In this document: positions 26,932-34,757 of the stretch, piece after piece
Layout of the letters: each line of letters starts with the position of its first letter
How positions within the stretch are numbered: the stretch's first letter is position 1
Origin: SCTD01 sp963784675
GTDB lineage: Bacteria > Actinomycetota > Actinomycetes > Mycobacteriales > SCTD01
NCBI GenBank assembly: GCA_963784675.1
Contig: CAWASE010000002.1
Span: forward strand, 310,001 to 374,000
DNA length: 64,000 nt
Direction: 5' to 3'
Program-made: the position numbers and the translations under genes
The notes under the pieces: model-generated
Told to the model about the DNA's origin: nothing
What the model saw: only the letters and a program-made list of their open reading frames with translations
Database searches by the model: none

Positions 26932-27978
26932 GTGGTCACCCTGCTGACGCTTCTCGGCGTCGTCGTCGTGCTGTTCGTCGCCGCTGCCGTCTCGACCCGC
27001 GAGGGACCGGTGATGAGCGACGCCACCCCTGACGCAGCAGACGTCGGATTGCCGCCGGGTCCGGTGCAGCCGGAGGACGTCGCCGGGTTGCGCTTCGCGC
27101 TTGCTCCCCGCGGCTACCGGATGTCGGAGGTCGACGACGTGCTCGACCGGTTGAGCCGGGAGCTGGCTGATCGTGACGCACGTCTGGCCCTGTTGGAGGC
27201 CGGGACCCGCGGCACGGAGGCGGCGCTACCGGTCCACGAGGCTGGCGCCGACGACCTGCCGTTGACCGCCGAGACAACGCCTCCCGTCGCGGTGCCTGCA
27301 GCCCAGGCGGCAGCCTCAGAGCGAGACGCGCGGGTGCCCGCAGTGGTCGACAGCCCCGTGGAACCGCCTCGGGCGCCCGCCGGGGCCGGCACCGACAGCC
27401 CGCAACCGCCGCTGGTCACGCCAGCCGGGACGGCCGAGGCGAGCAACGTCGCCGTTCCGATGGTCGGTGGTGCGGGCGAGGCATCCCCTTCGTCACAGCC
27501 CGCCCCACCAGCCTCACCGCCCGCTCCGGCGCACGCGACAACGGGGGACCACGTAGATGCGGCGGCGCAGACGACGACGTCGCCGAGCATCGATGCCCGT
27601 CCGAACCCGACCGGCACCGGTCCGGGCACCGGGGGCTCCGCCGGTGCCCCGCTGCCGTCCGCTGGAAGCCCGTCCGCCGGAGGCCGCCCGGACGACACCG
27701 GTCTTGGGTCCGCGAGCGAGGACGCACCCGCCACGACGGGCCCGGGTACTACCGCCGACGCTGCGACCGGGACCGCGTCGGCGAGCGTCACCGCCGCTTC
27801 CCCGGTGGCCGCCGACGCTGCGCCCGGCACCAGCGCATCGCCAGACACGGCGAGCCTTGCCACCGCCACGTCCGTCCCCACGAACGACGGCCCGGCCACC
27901 GCCGGCTCGATCACCGCCGACGGCCCGCCCACCGCAGACGGGCCGAGCCGCGACCCCGAGCAGCGTCCAGGCTCCTGA
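26932..27978 (+). CDS. Membrane-anchored DivIVA-motif protein with long disordered tail
   Basis: A 348-residue protein. Residues 1-21 are a hydrophobic segment (LLTLLGVVVVLFVAAAV). Residues 48-85 match the short DivIVA-type motif (LRFALAPRGYRMSEVDDVLDRL), found in Wag31/SepIVA-like and other small actinobacterial proteins associated with the cell pole or septum. The remaining 250 residues are Ala/Thr/Pro/Gly/Ser-rich, without predicted structure. It resembles short actinobacterial proteins with an N-terminal helix plus DivIVA motif, but with a much longer tail. A role in envelope growth or division is an inference from the motif. Confidence 0.75.
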   Translation: MVTLLTLLGVVVVLFVAAAVSTREGPVMSDATPDAADVGLPPGPVQPEDVAGLRFALAPRGYRMSEVDDVLDRLSRELADRDARLALLEAGTRGTEAALPVHEAGADDLPLTAETTPPVAVPAAQAAASERDARVPAVVDSPVEPPRAPAGAGTDSPQPPLVTPAGTAEASNVAVPMVGGAGEASPSSQPAPPASPPAPAHATTGDHVDAAAQTTTSPSIDARPNPTGTGPGTGGSAGAPLPSAGSPSAGGRPDDTGLGSASEDAPATTGPGTTADAATGTASASVTAASPVAADAAPGTSASPDTASLATATSVPTNDGPATAGSITADGPPTADGPSRDPEQRPGS

Positions 27979-28044
27979 CGACGCGACCACGGCCGACCAG
28001 GCACCCGGCTGGCGCCGGCTCGTTCCGGCCGCGAGACTGAGCGC

Positions 28045-28509
28045 ATGACCGCCGACCTCACCCTCACCGTCGACGTCGACGCGTCCGTGCAGGACACCTG
28101 GGCGGGCGCGACGGACTGGGCCGGCCAAGGCGAGTGGATGCTCGGCACGCGGGTCCGGGCCACCGCGCAGGACGGCCGGGGCGAGGGCGGACAGATCGAG
28201 GCGTTCACCGGCGTCGGTCGCCTCGGGTTCCTCGACACGATGACCATCACCCGGTGGGAGCCGCCCTACCGCTGCGACGTGCTGCACACCGGGCGGCTCG
28301 TCCGCGGCACCGGCGTCTTCGAGGTGCAGGACCGCGGTGACGGCCGTTCGCGCTTCGTCTGGAGCGAACAGCTCGAGCTGCCGCTGGGCGCGCTCGGCCG
28401 ACTCGGCTGGCCGCTGGTCCGTCCGGTCTTCGCCTTCGGGGTGCGGCTGTCGCTTCGTCGCTTCGCCCGCTGGGTCGAGCGTGGCCGCGACCAGACGCGC
28501 GCTGCCTGA
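28045..28509 (+). CDS. SRPBCC family (polyketide cyclase/START-like) protein
   Basis: A 154-residue protein with the opening of the START-like fold (VDVDASVQDTWAGATDWAGQGEWM), a central RVRATAQDGRGEGGQIEAF region, a strand-turn MTITRWEPPYRCDVLHTG, and a C-terminal long helix (RLSLRRFARWVERG). The fold binds hydrophobic ligands; no catalytic residues can be assigned. GAGACT lies 6 bases before the ATG, again a leaderless-type start. It converges with the enoyl-CoA hydratase gene, 12 bases apart. Confidence 0.8.
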   Translation: MTADLTLTVDVDASVQDTWAGATDWAGQGEWMLGTRVRATAQDGRGEGGQIEAFTGVGRLGFLDTMTITRWEPPYRCDVLHTGRLVRGTGVFEVQDRGDGRSRFVWSEQLELPLGALGRLGWPLVRPVFAFGVRLSLRRFARWVERGRDQTRAA

Positions 28510-28521
28510 CTCGACCACGCC

Positions 28522-29310
28522 TCAGCGGCCGAGGAACTCCGGGACCTGCTTGGCCAGGAACGACCGGACGGCCGCCGCGTGGTCCGCGGTCTGCCCGCAG
28601 CGGGTCTGCTGACGGTCCTCCTCGGCCAGCGCCTGCTCCAGCGTGCCGGTGAGCGCCACGTCCAGGGAGCGCTTGACGGCAGAGAAGGCGGTCGTCGGAC
28701 CGTTGGCCAGCCGCGTCGCGAGCTCCAGCGCGGCCGGCAGCACCTGCTCCGGGGCCACGACAGCGTTCAGCAGCCCCATCTCCAGCGCCTGCTCGGTCGT
28801 GAAGGGCTCGGCGAGCAGCAGCATCGCCCGCGCCCGCCCCGCCCCGACCAGCCGCGGCAGGGTGAACGACAGGCCGCTGTCCGCCGTCAGCCCGATGCCG
28901 GTGAACGCGGTCGTGTACTTCGACCCGCTGGCGCCGATCCGGAAGTCGAACGTGCACGCGATGCCCAGACCCGCACCGGCAGCGGACCCGTTGACGGCGG
29001 CCACCGTGGGGATGTCCAGCCCGGCGAGCAGCAGCACCAGCGGGTTGTAGTGGTCGGCCACGGTGCTCAGCGGCGCGGGGTCGCCGGCGTCGAGCAGCGC
29101 AGCGTGCTCGCGCAGGTCCTGGCCGACGCAGAACGCGCGACCGGTGCCGGTCAGCACCAGCGCGCGGACCTCAGGGTCGTCGCGGACGGCCGTGACCGCG
29201 GCCAGCAGCGCGGTCTTCATCGCCACCGTCAGCGCGTTCATGCCCTCGGGACGGTTCAGCGTGATCAGGGCGACGGCCCCGCGGCGCTCGAGCAGCACGG
29301 TGTCGGACAC
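28522..29310 (-). CDS. Enoyl-CoA hydratase/isomerase family protein
   Basis: A 262-residue crotonase-fold protein. LNRPEGMNALTVAMKTAL and GRAFCVGQDLREHAAL form the first oxyanion loop. AAVNGSAAGAGLGIACTFDFRIG is the second loop. FTGIGLTADSGLSFTLPRLVG aligns with the catalytic region, where an Asp replaces the second Glu as in PaaG-type isomerases. The C terminus is AAAVRSFLAKQVPEFLGR. It probably acts in phenylacetate or fatty-acid CoA degradation. The frame is open to 29469. I chose the GTG at 29310 because the family's first strand starts there and GAGAGG lies 12 bases upstream. Confidence 0.88.
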   Translation of the reverse strand: MSDTVLLERRGAVALITLNRPEGMNALTVAMKTALLAAVTAVRDDPEVRALVLTGTGRAFCVGQDLREHAALLDAGDPAPLSTVADHYNPLVLLLAGLDIPTVAAVNGSAAGAGLGIACTFDFRIGASGSKYTTAFTGIGLTADSGLSFTLPRLVGAGRARAMLLLAEPFTTEQALEMGLLNAVVAPEQVLPAALELATRLANGPTTAFSAVKRSLDVALTGTLEQALAEEDRQQTRCGQTADHAAAVRSFLAKQVPEFLGR

Positions 29311-29518
29311 GTCCAGGTACGTCCTCTCGGAGGTGCGGCAGGGCTTCCCGCGGCGACGGTCAGGATCGCACGAGCCCTGTGCGGACCCGGGCAGCGACGA
29401 GCGGCCTCCCGGATTCTGCCCCCGTTCGCCTGCCGGGCCGCTCATCAGGGACACTGTGTGGACACACACGAGCGCGACCCATCACGGGCCGTGCGGAACA
29501 TGACGGGGAGGCTGGTCG

Positions 29519-29686
29519 ATGGCGGCCATGAAGCCGCGGACGGGCGACGGTCCGCTCGAGGTCACCAAGGAGGGTCGCGGCCTGGTGATGCGCGTTCCGC
29601 TCGAGGGTGGCGGTCGGCTCGTCGTCGAGCTCAACGCCGAGGAGGCCTCGGCCCTGGGCGATGCGCTGAAGGCGGTCGTCTCCTAG
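29519..29686 (+). CDS. DUF3117 domain-containing protein
   Basis: A 55-residue protein that matches the highly conserved actinobacterial DUF3117 family along its whole length: MAAMKPRTGDGPLEV at the start, GRGLVMRVPLEGGGRLVVEL in the middle, and EEASALGDALKAVV at the end. The family has no established function and is nearly universal in Actinobacteria. GGGGAGG lies about 7 bases before the ATG. It is followed after one base by the aminopeptidase gene, so the two may be co-transcribed. Confidence 0.93.
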   Translation: MAAMKPRTGDGPLEVTKEGRGLVMRVPLEGGGRLVVELNAEEASALGDALKAVVS

Positions 29687-29687
29687 C

Positions 29688-31223
29688 GTGCCCGCACCCC
29701 GACGCGGCCGCGCAGGCCGCCTGCCGCTGATCGCCGCCCTGCCGACGGTCGTCCTCGCGACGACCGTGCCCGGCTCGGCGGCGGTCGTGGCAGTCCCCAC
29801 CGTCCCCGGGGACCCCACCGTCCCCGCGGACGGTGCTGCGCGGCTCGTCGGGCAGACCTCTGTGGACGTCGACGGGTTGCTCGAGCGCGAGCAGGCCACC
29901 GGCGCCGCCGGGGAGGTCGTCACCGCACCGGGCGCGGGTCCGGATCAGCGCGTGCTGCTGGTCGGGCTCGGCGGAGCTCGACCCGACGACTGGCGCAAGG
30001 TCGGCGCGACGCTCGCCCGTCGGGCCAAGGACGCCGTTTCGCTGGCCGTCGACCTGCGCGAGGCCCCGCTCGACGCCGCCGCCCTGCGCGGGCTCGTCGA
30101 GGGCCTGCTCCTGGCCTCCTACCGCTACAGCCGCAAGGCTGCCCCCAAGCCCCGGGTGCTCACCGAGATCACGCTGGTCACCACGGCCGAGCTGTCCGAC
30201 GAGCTGACCGCCGCCGTCGCCCTGTCCACCGCGGTGGCGTCCGCCCGCGACCTGGTGAACACGCCGCCGGGCGAGAAGTCCCCGGCCTGGCTGGCCACGC
30301 GCGCCGCCTCGCTGCTGCACGGGCTGGACGTCACCGTCCTGGACGAGACGGAGCTGGCTGAGCGCGGCTTCGGCGGCATCGTCGCCGTTGGGCAGGGCTC
30401 GAGCCGCCCGCCCCGGCTCGTCGAGGCGGTCTACGACGGAGGCGGTTCGCGCCACGTCGTGCTGGTCGGCAAGGGCATCACCTTCGACACCGGCGGCCTC
30501 TCGCTCAAACCGAACGCCGGCATGCAGGAGATGAAGAGCGACATGGGCGGGGCCGCGGCCGTGCTCGCCACGCTGCGCGCCGTCGCCGACCTGAAGCTGC
30601 CGATCAAGGTGACGGTGCTCGCTGCCGTCGCGGAGAACATGCCCAGCGGGCAGGCGCAGCGCCCGGGCGACGTCCTGGTCCAGTACGGCGGGCGCACCGT
30701 CGAGGTGCTGAACACCGATGCCGAGGGCCGCCTGGTGCTGGCCGACGCGATCGCCTACGCCGACCTGGACCTGCAGGCCGACGTCATCGTCGACGTGGCG
30801 ACCCTGACCGGTGCGATGCCGGTGGCGCTCGGGAAGCGGCATGCCGGTCTGTTCGCCTCTGACGACTCGCTGGCCGAGGAGCTGCTGGCGGCGTCGACCG
30901 CGTCCGGCGAGCCGCTGTGGCGGATGCCGCTGGTCGAGGACTACCGCGCAGCGCTCGACTCCCCGATCGCCGACCTGCGCAACATCGGCCGCCCGGCGCT
31001 GAAGCTGCAGGGCGGCTCGATCACGGCCGCCCTGTTCCTGCGCGAGTTCGCCGGCGGACGTCCCTGGGCGCACCTGGACATCGCCGGACCGGCCTTCACC
31101 GGCGGCGACGACGACGAGCGCACCAAGGGCGGCACCGGCTACGGCGTGCGCCTGCTCACGACGTGGCTGACGGCGCTGGCCGCACAGCCGCGCGCACGCT
31201 CGGCCCGGCGCCGCTCCGCCTGA
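29688..31223 (+). CDS. pepA: Leucyl aminopeptidase (M17)
   Basis: A 511-residue metallopeptidase. The C-terminal catalytic domain has GKGITFDTGGLSLKP and DMGGAAAVLATL for metal binding, and the M17 signature VLNTDAEGRLVLADAI near residues 342-357. The N-terminal regulatory domain includes VLLVGLGGARPDDWRK. Members are hexameric cytosolic enzymes that remove N-terminal Leu and other residues from peptides. The GTG start at 29688 adds a 20-residue hydrophobic stretch (LPLIAALPTVVLATTV), probably not a signal peptide because the fold begins soon after. In M. tuberculosis DUF3117 and pepB are also close to metabolic genes, so the pairing is not unusual. Confidence 0.92.
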   Translation: MPAPRRGRAGRLPLIAALPTVVLATTVPGSAAVVAVPTVPGDPTVPADGAARLVGQTSVDVDGLLEREQATGAAGEVVTAPGAGPDQRVLLVGLGGARPDDWRKVGATLARRAKDAVSLAVDLREAPLDAAALRGLVEGLLLASYRYSRKAAPKPRVLTEITLVTTAELSDELTAAVALSTAVASARDLVNTPPGEKSPAWLATRAASLLHGLDVTVLDETELAERGFGGIVAVGQGSSRPPRLVEAVYDGGGSRHVVLVGKGITFDTGGLSLKPNAGMQEMKSDMGGAAAVLATLRAVADLKLPIKVTVLAAVAENMPSGQAQRPGDVLVQYGGRTVEVLNTDAEGRLVLADAIAYADLDLQADVIVDVATLTGAMPVALGKRHAGLFASDDSLAEELLAASTASGEPLWRMPLVEDYRAALDSPIADLRNIGRPALKLQGGSITAALFLREFAGGRPWAHLDIAGPAFTGGDDDERTKGGTGYGVRLLTTWLTALAAQPRARSARRRSA

Positions 31224-31321
31224 CGGTCCACCCACGCAGCCTCGGTCGCGACGGGCCGCGCTGCGCCACCCCCGCTGCCGGCGACGGGGCGGCGCATGCG
31301 CCAAGGCGACGCGCGCGAGGG

Positions 31322-32011
31322 TCAGTCGGTGACGGCAGCGACCAGCAGACCGGTACCCACCGGCACGGCGGCCGCCACCAGCCGCGGCTCGTCGCGCAGC
31401 GTGCGGGCCAGCTCGCGCATCGTCAGCGTCTCGGCGTCGCGTGCCGCCGGCTCGCCGACCTTGCCACCCACCAGCGCCCCGGCGAAGACCAGCAGCCCCC
31501 CGGGACGCAGCAGGCGCAACGCCGCGTCCACGTAGTCGGCGTTCTCGGAGCGGGCCGCATCGCAGAACAGCAGGTCGTAGGCGGCGTCGGACAGGCGGGG
31601 CAGGACCTCCAGCGCCCGACCACCGATCAGGCGGGCCCGGCCGGGGGCCACCCCCGCCTCGGCCAGCGACAGCTTGGCCAGCCGCTGGTGCTCGCTCTCG
31701 CTGTCGACGCTGGTCAGGATGCCGTCCGGGCGCATGCCCGCGAGCAGCCACAGCGACGAGACCCCGGCGCCGGTGCCGAGCTCGACGACGGCCCGGGCCT
31801 GGGTGCTGGCGGCGAACATCCGCAGCAGCGCTCCGGTCGGCGCGTCGACGGCGCCGACCCCGACCTCGGCCGCACGCTGCCGGGCCGAGAGGATCGCCGG
31901 CTCCTCGGGCTGCCAGGCGGTGGTCCAGTCCGCGGTGCGTTCCGCGATCCCCGCCGACGACGGCGCGGCGGTGCGGCCCCCGGTCGGACGGGCCGGGCGG
32001 GTCTCCGTCAC
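31322..32011 (-). CDS. O-methyltransferase (class I, catechol-OMT-like)
   Basis: About 229 residues from the GTG at 32011. SAM-binding motif AVVELGTGAGVSSLWLL, then LTSVDSESEHQRLAKLSLAEAG, DLLFCDAARSENADYVDAAL and LLRPGGLLVFAGAL, a pattern like catechol/caffeoyl-CoA O-methyltransferases. An upstream in-frame ATG at 32272 would add an Arg/Pro-rich low-complexity stretch; I rejected it. The gene is divergent from the adjacent sigE, as is the O-methyltransferase Rv1220c in M. tuberculosis, so synteny supports the identity. Substrate unknown. Confidence 0.85.
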   Translation of the reverse strand: MTETRPARPTGGRTAAPSSAGIAERTADWTTAWQPEEPAILSARQRAAEVGVGAVDAPTGALLRMFAASTQARAVVELGTGAGVSSLWLLAGMRPDGILTSVDSESEHQRLAKLSLAEAGVAPGRARLIGGRALEVLPRLSDAAYDLLFCDAARSENADYVDAALRLLRPGGLLVFAGALVGGKVGEPAARDAETLTMRELARTLRDEPRLVAAAVPVGTGLLVAAVTD

Positions 32012-32314
32012 CGCGGCAGCAGCGCTCCCGGAGGGTTCGGGCGCGGCCTCGGACGCGCCGTCCTGCTTGCCGTTCCCGGACTCGATGACGGCCTCCCGTG
32101 CGTGCAGGGGCCCGCGGGGCCCGACTGGGCGGCAGCCTATCGGTGCCCGCGGCGACCGACCCGCCGCCGGGCCGCCGCGCCACGGAATCCCTCGGTGCGC
32201 GGGGCGCGAGGGGAACGGGGCGGTGCAGCGCGGCGTTGGACAGAGCGCGCGGTGCTGCGGACGGCCCAGCATCCGGTCCGCACTTCACAGGGGCTTCACG
32301 AGGGGAGGGAGAGG
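32012..32314 (+). other. Intergenic region upstream of sigE
   Basis: About 300 bases between the divergent O-methyltransferase and sigE genes. It contains a candidate SigE-type promoter (annotated separately) and a G-rich ribosome binding region (GGGAGGGAGAGG) before the sigE ATG. No other gene is evident. Confidence 0.5.
32211..32237 (+). promoter_or_regulatory. Candidate SigE-type autoregulatory promoter
   Basis: GGGAAC at 32211-32216 and CGTT at 32234-32237 are separated by 17 bases, which fits the ECF/SigE consensus GGGAAC-N16/17-CGTT described for mycobacterial SigE. It lies 78 bases before the sigE start. Autoregulation is known for SigE in mycobacteria; here it is inferred from the match only. 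Confidence 0.5.
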
Positions 32315-32926
32315 ATGGTCTCGACGGGCGCCCTCCTGGACCCCGGACCTGTGACAGGGAGCGCCGTGCACGCCATCGACCCCGACGTCCCCGCTGCCGC
32401 CGAGCCCTGGACCCCACCGTCCTGGGAAGACGTCGTGCGCGACCACTCCGCGCGCGTCTACCGCCTCGCCTACCGGTTGACGGGCAACCAGTACGACGCC
32501 GAGGACCTCACGCAGGAGGTCTTCGTCCGGGTCTTCCGCTCGCTGTCGAGCTACACCCCCGGCACCTTCGAGGGCTGGCTGCACCGGATCACGACCAACC
32601 TGTTCCTGGACATCGTGCGGCGCAAGGCCCGCATCCGGTTCGACGCCCTGCCCGACGACGCCGAGCGGCTGCCCAGCCGCGACCGCGGGCCCGCCCAGAT
32701 CTACGACGACACCCACTTCGACGCCGACGTGCAGGCCGCCCTGGACGCGCTGCCGCCGGACTTCCGCGCGGCAGTGGTCCTGTGCGACCTGGAAGGCCTG
32801 TCCTACGAGGAGATCGCCCACACCCTCGACGTCAAGATCGGCACGGTGCGCAGCCGCATCCACCGCGGCCGCTCCCAGCTGCGGGACGCGCTCGCCCACC
32901 GGGCACCCGTCGCGACGCCGTCGTGA
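32315..32926 (+). CDS. sigE: RNA polymerase sigma factor SigE (ECF)
   Basis: A 203-residue ECF sigma factor. Region 2 spans about residues 42-105 (YRLAYRLTGNQYDAEDLTQE, WLHRITTNLFLDIVRRKAR). Region 4 spans about 140-195 (ALPPDFRAAVVLCDLEG, EEIAHTLDVKIGTVRSRIHRG with the helix-turn-helix). It directs RNA polymerase to envelope-stress promoters. The next genes encode a zinc anti-sigma factor, an RseB-like regulator, HtrA and TatB, the order seen around mycobacterial sigE, which supports the name. The start ATG at 32315 follows a strong GGGAGGGAGAGG. Confidence 0.93.
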   Translation: MVSTGALLDPGPVTGSAVHAIDPDVPAAAEPWTPPSWEDVVRDHSARVYRLAYRLTGNQYDAEDLTQEVFVRVFRSLSSYTPGTFEGWLHRITTNLFLDIVRRKARIRFDALPDDAERLPSRDRGPAQIYDDTHFDADVQAALDALPPDFRAAVVLCDLEGLSYEEIAHTLDVKIGTVRSRIHRGRSQLRDALAHRAPVATPS

Positions 32927-32942
32927 TACCCCGGGGGCCGCG

Positions 32943-33497
32943 GTGAGCGGTTGTCTGCACGACGTCGCCGCCGCCCTCGTCGACGGTGAGCTCGACCATG
33001 CCGCCCGCGAGCGGGCGCACCGGCACCTGGCCCACTGCGCGCCCTGCCGGGCCGAGGTCGAGGCGCAGCGTCGGCTCAAGAGCCGGCTGTCGGGCCTGGG
33101 CGGCCCGGTCCCGGCGGCAGACCTCAGCGCCCGTCTGCTGGGCCTGGTCGAGCTGGGACCGGACCACCACGGGTCGTCCGCGCAGCGGCCGGACCTCGCG
33201 GCGGTGCTGTCGCGCCGCGCCCCCCGGCGCCGACCCCGCCCGGCCGGTGGCAGCGGGCGCGGCCCGGTCCTGCGCCCGGCGGGTCGGTCCCGGCGCGCGC
33301 TGCGCCGCGGCGCCGGCGTCACCACGGCCGCCGCGGTGCTCGTGGTCGCCGCCGCGTTCGTCCTCGGCGCCCCGCCCGAGGGCGGTCCCACCACGCCGGT
33401 CGACCCCGGCACCGACGCGTTCGTGACCCGCTTCGTCGACACCACGGGCGACGACGTGGCGGTGACCCCAGCAGGCCTGACCGGTGGCCGTCGGTGA
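32943..33497 (+). CDS. rseA: Anti-sigma factor RseA (ZAS family)
   Basis: A 184-residue protein with the zinc-associated anti-sigma motif HxxxCxxC at residues 28-35 (HLAHCAPC), preceded by ALVDGELDHAARERAH. It ends with a Pro/Arg-rich linker, a single hydrophobic segment (VTTAAAVLVVAAAFVLGA near 145-162), and a short outer tail. It would hold SigE inactive until cleaved or oxidised. The mycobacterial RseA lacks a clear membrane segment; this one appears membrane-bound. It begins 17 bases after sigE and overlaps the next gene by GTGA, so it belongs to the same operon. Confidence 0.9.
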   Translation: MSGCLHDVAAALVDGELDHAARERAHRHLAHCAPCRAEVEAQRRLKSRLSGLGGPVPAADLSARLLGLVELGPDHHGSSAQRPDLAAVLSRRAPRRRPRPAGGSGRGPVLRPAGRSRRALRRGAGVTTAAAVLVVAAAFVLGAPPEGGPTTPVDPGTDAFVTRFVDTTGDDVAVTPAGLTGGRR

Positions 33498-34555
33498 GGC
33501 GGCGTGCGCTGGCCGGGCTGGCTGCCGGTGCGCTGCTGGTCGTCGTCGGACCGGCCGCGGCGGCAGACCTGCCCGCCGCGCAGCCCTTCCCCGGGTCCTC
33601 ACCGCACCAGCCGGACGCGGCCGCCGAACAGGCCGCCGTGGCGCTGCTCGCGGCGGCCGCCCGGGCAGGTGCAGAGCTGACCTACGCCGGCACGCAGTAC
33701 GTCGCCTCCTGGCACAGCCCGCCGACGCCGGGGGCGGCCGCGCTCGTCGAGGTCCGGCACGAGCCCGGCACGGGGTCGACGCTGTCGCTTGCCCCGACGG
33801 CCGGCACCGGGGCCGCTCCGCAGGTCGCGACCGCCGCCCTGGACGCCCGCACGCTGCCGCTGCTGGCCGCGGCCTACCGCCTGCGCCTGGCCGGCGCCGG
33901 GCACTGCAGCGGCCGGGTGGCCGCCGTCGTGGAGGCCCGCCGGCAGGACGCCTCGCTGGCGGGTCGTTTCTGGGTCGACGAGCAGACCGGGCTGCTGCTG
34001 CGCCGCGAGGTGTACGACGAGCAGGGCCGACGCCTGCGCAGCAGCGCCTTCGTCGACGTCACCATCGCCGCGCCGACCAGCGCGGTGCGGCCGGTGACCA
34101 CCTCGTCGCGGCTGGTCGCGGAGCCGGTCTCGACCGCCGCGCTCGCCCCCCGCACCCTGCCGGCGCCCCCTGCGCTGCCGGCCGGCTTCCGGCTGCTGTC
34201 CACCGACGTCGACACGCCGGCCGCCGACGGTGAGGTGCTGCACCTGGCCTACTCCGACGGGCTGTCGACGCTGTCGCTGTTCGCGCAGTCCGGCCGCCTG
34301 GGCACCGACGGGCTCGACGGTTTCCACGCCGAGCAGATCGCCGGACGCCCGGTCTGGACGCGTCACGACGAGCCCGAGCGCGCCGTCTGGAGCGGCGGCG
34401 GACGGGTCTGGACCCTCGTCTCGGACGCGAGCCCGCAGAGCGTCGAAGCAGTCGTGACGTCGCTGCCGCGCGACCGTGCCCCCGACACCGGGCTCGGCGC
34501 CCGGCTGCGCCGCGGGCTGTCGCGCCTCGGTGGACTGCTGAACCCGTTCGGCTGA
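33494..34555 (+). CDS. MucB/RseB-like sigma-E regulatory protein
   Basis: A 353-residue exported protein. A signal peptide (RRRALAGLAAGALLVVVG, then GPAAAA) is followed by a domain with LTYAGTQYVASW and later VDEQTGLLLRREVYDEQGR, the pattern of the LolA-like fold in MucB/RseB proteins. These proteins sense mislocalised lipoproteins or lipids and protect the anti-sigma factor from proteolysis. The C-terminal domain (GEVLHLAYSDGLSTLSLFAQ, WSGGGRVWTLVSDASPQ) matches the MucB C-terminal module. The GTGA overlap with rseA ties its translation to the anti-sigma factor. This gene is not in the classical mycobacterial sigE-rseA-htrA set. Confidence 0.8.
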   Translation: MRRRALAGLAAGALLVVVGPAAAADLPAAQPFPGSSPHQPDAAAEQAAVALLAAAARAGAELTYAGTQYVASWHSPPTPGAAALVEVRHEPGTGSTLSLAPTAGTGAAPQVATAALDARTLPLLAAAYRLRLAGAGHCSGRVAAVVEARRQDASLAGRFWVDEQTGLLLRREVYDEQGRRLRSSAFVDVTIAAPTSAVRPVTTSSRLVAEPVSTAALAPRTLPAPPALPAGFRLLSTDVDTPAADGEVLHLAYSDGLSTLSLFAQSGRLGTDGLDGFHAEQIAGRPVWTRHDEPERAVWSGGGRVWTLVSDASPQSVEAVVTSLPRDRAPDTGLGARLRRGLSRLGGLLNPFG

Positions 34556-34757
34556 GCAGGCGCGTCGTCGGCCGGACCTGCCGGGTGCGGCTGTCGGTGA
34601 GCGTCCCTCAGGCTGGCGGCTGTGCCGGCGCCCGGGGGGTCAGTGTCGACCGGGACGGCGCCCGCAGGGCCAGCGCCACCTGACGGGGACTTCACACGCT
34701 GCGGGCAAGACTGCGGTGCCAGGCCCAGCAGCACGACCCGTCGTCCCGGAGGATTGC

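Noticed and set aside
29631..32417. A 928-codon minus-strand open frame
   Set aside because: It covers the aminopeptidase and O-methyltransferase genes in the wrong frame; low complexity and no domain.
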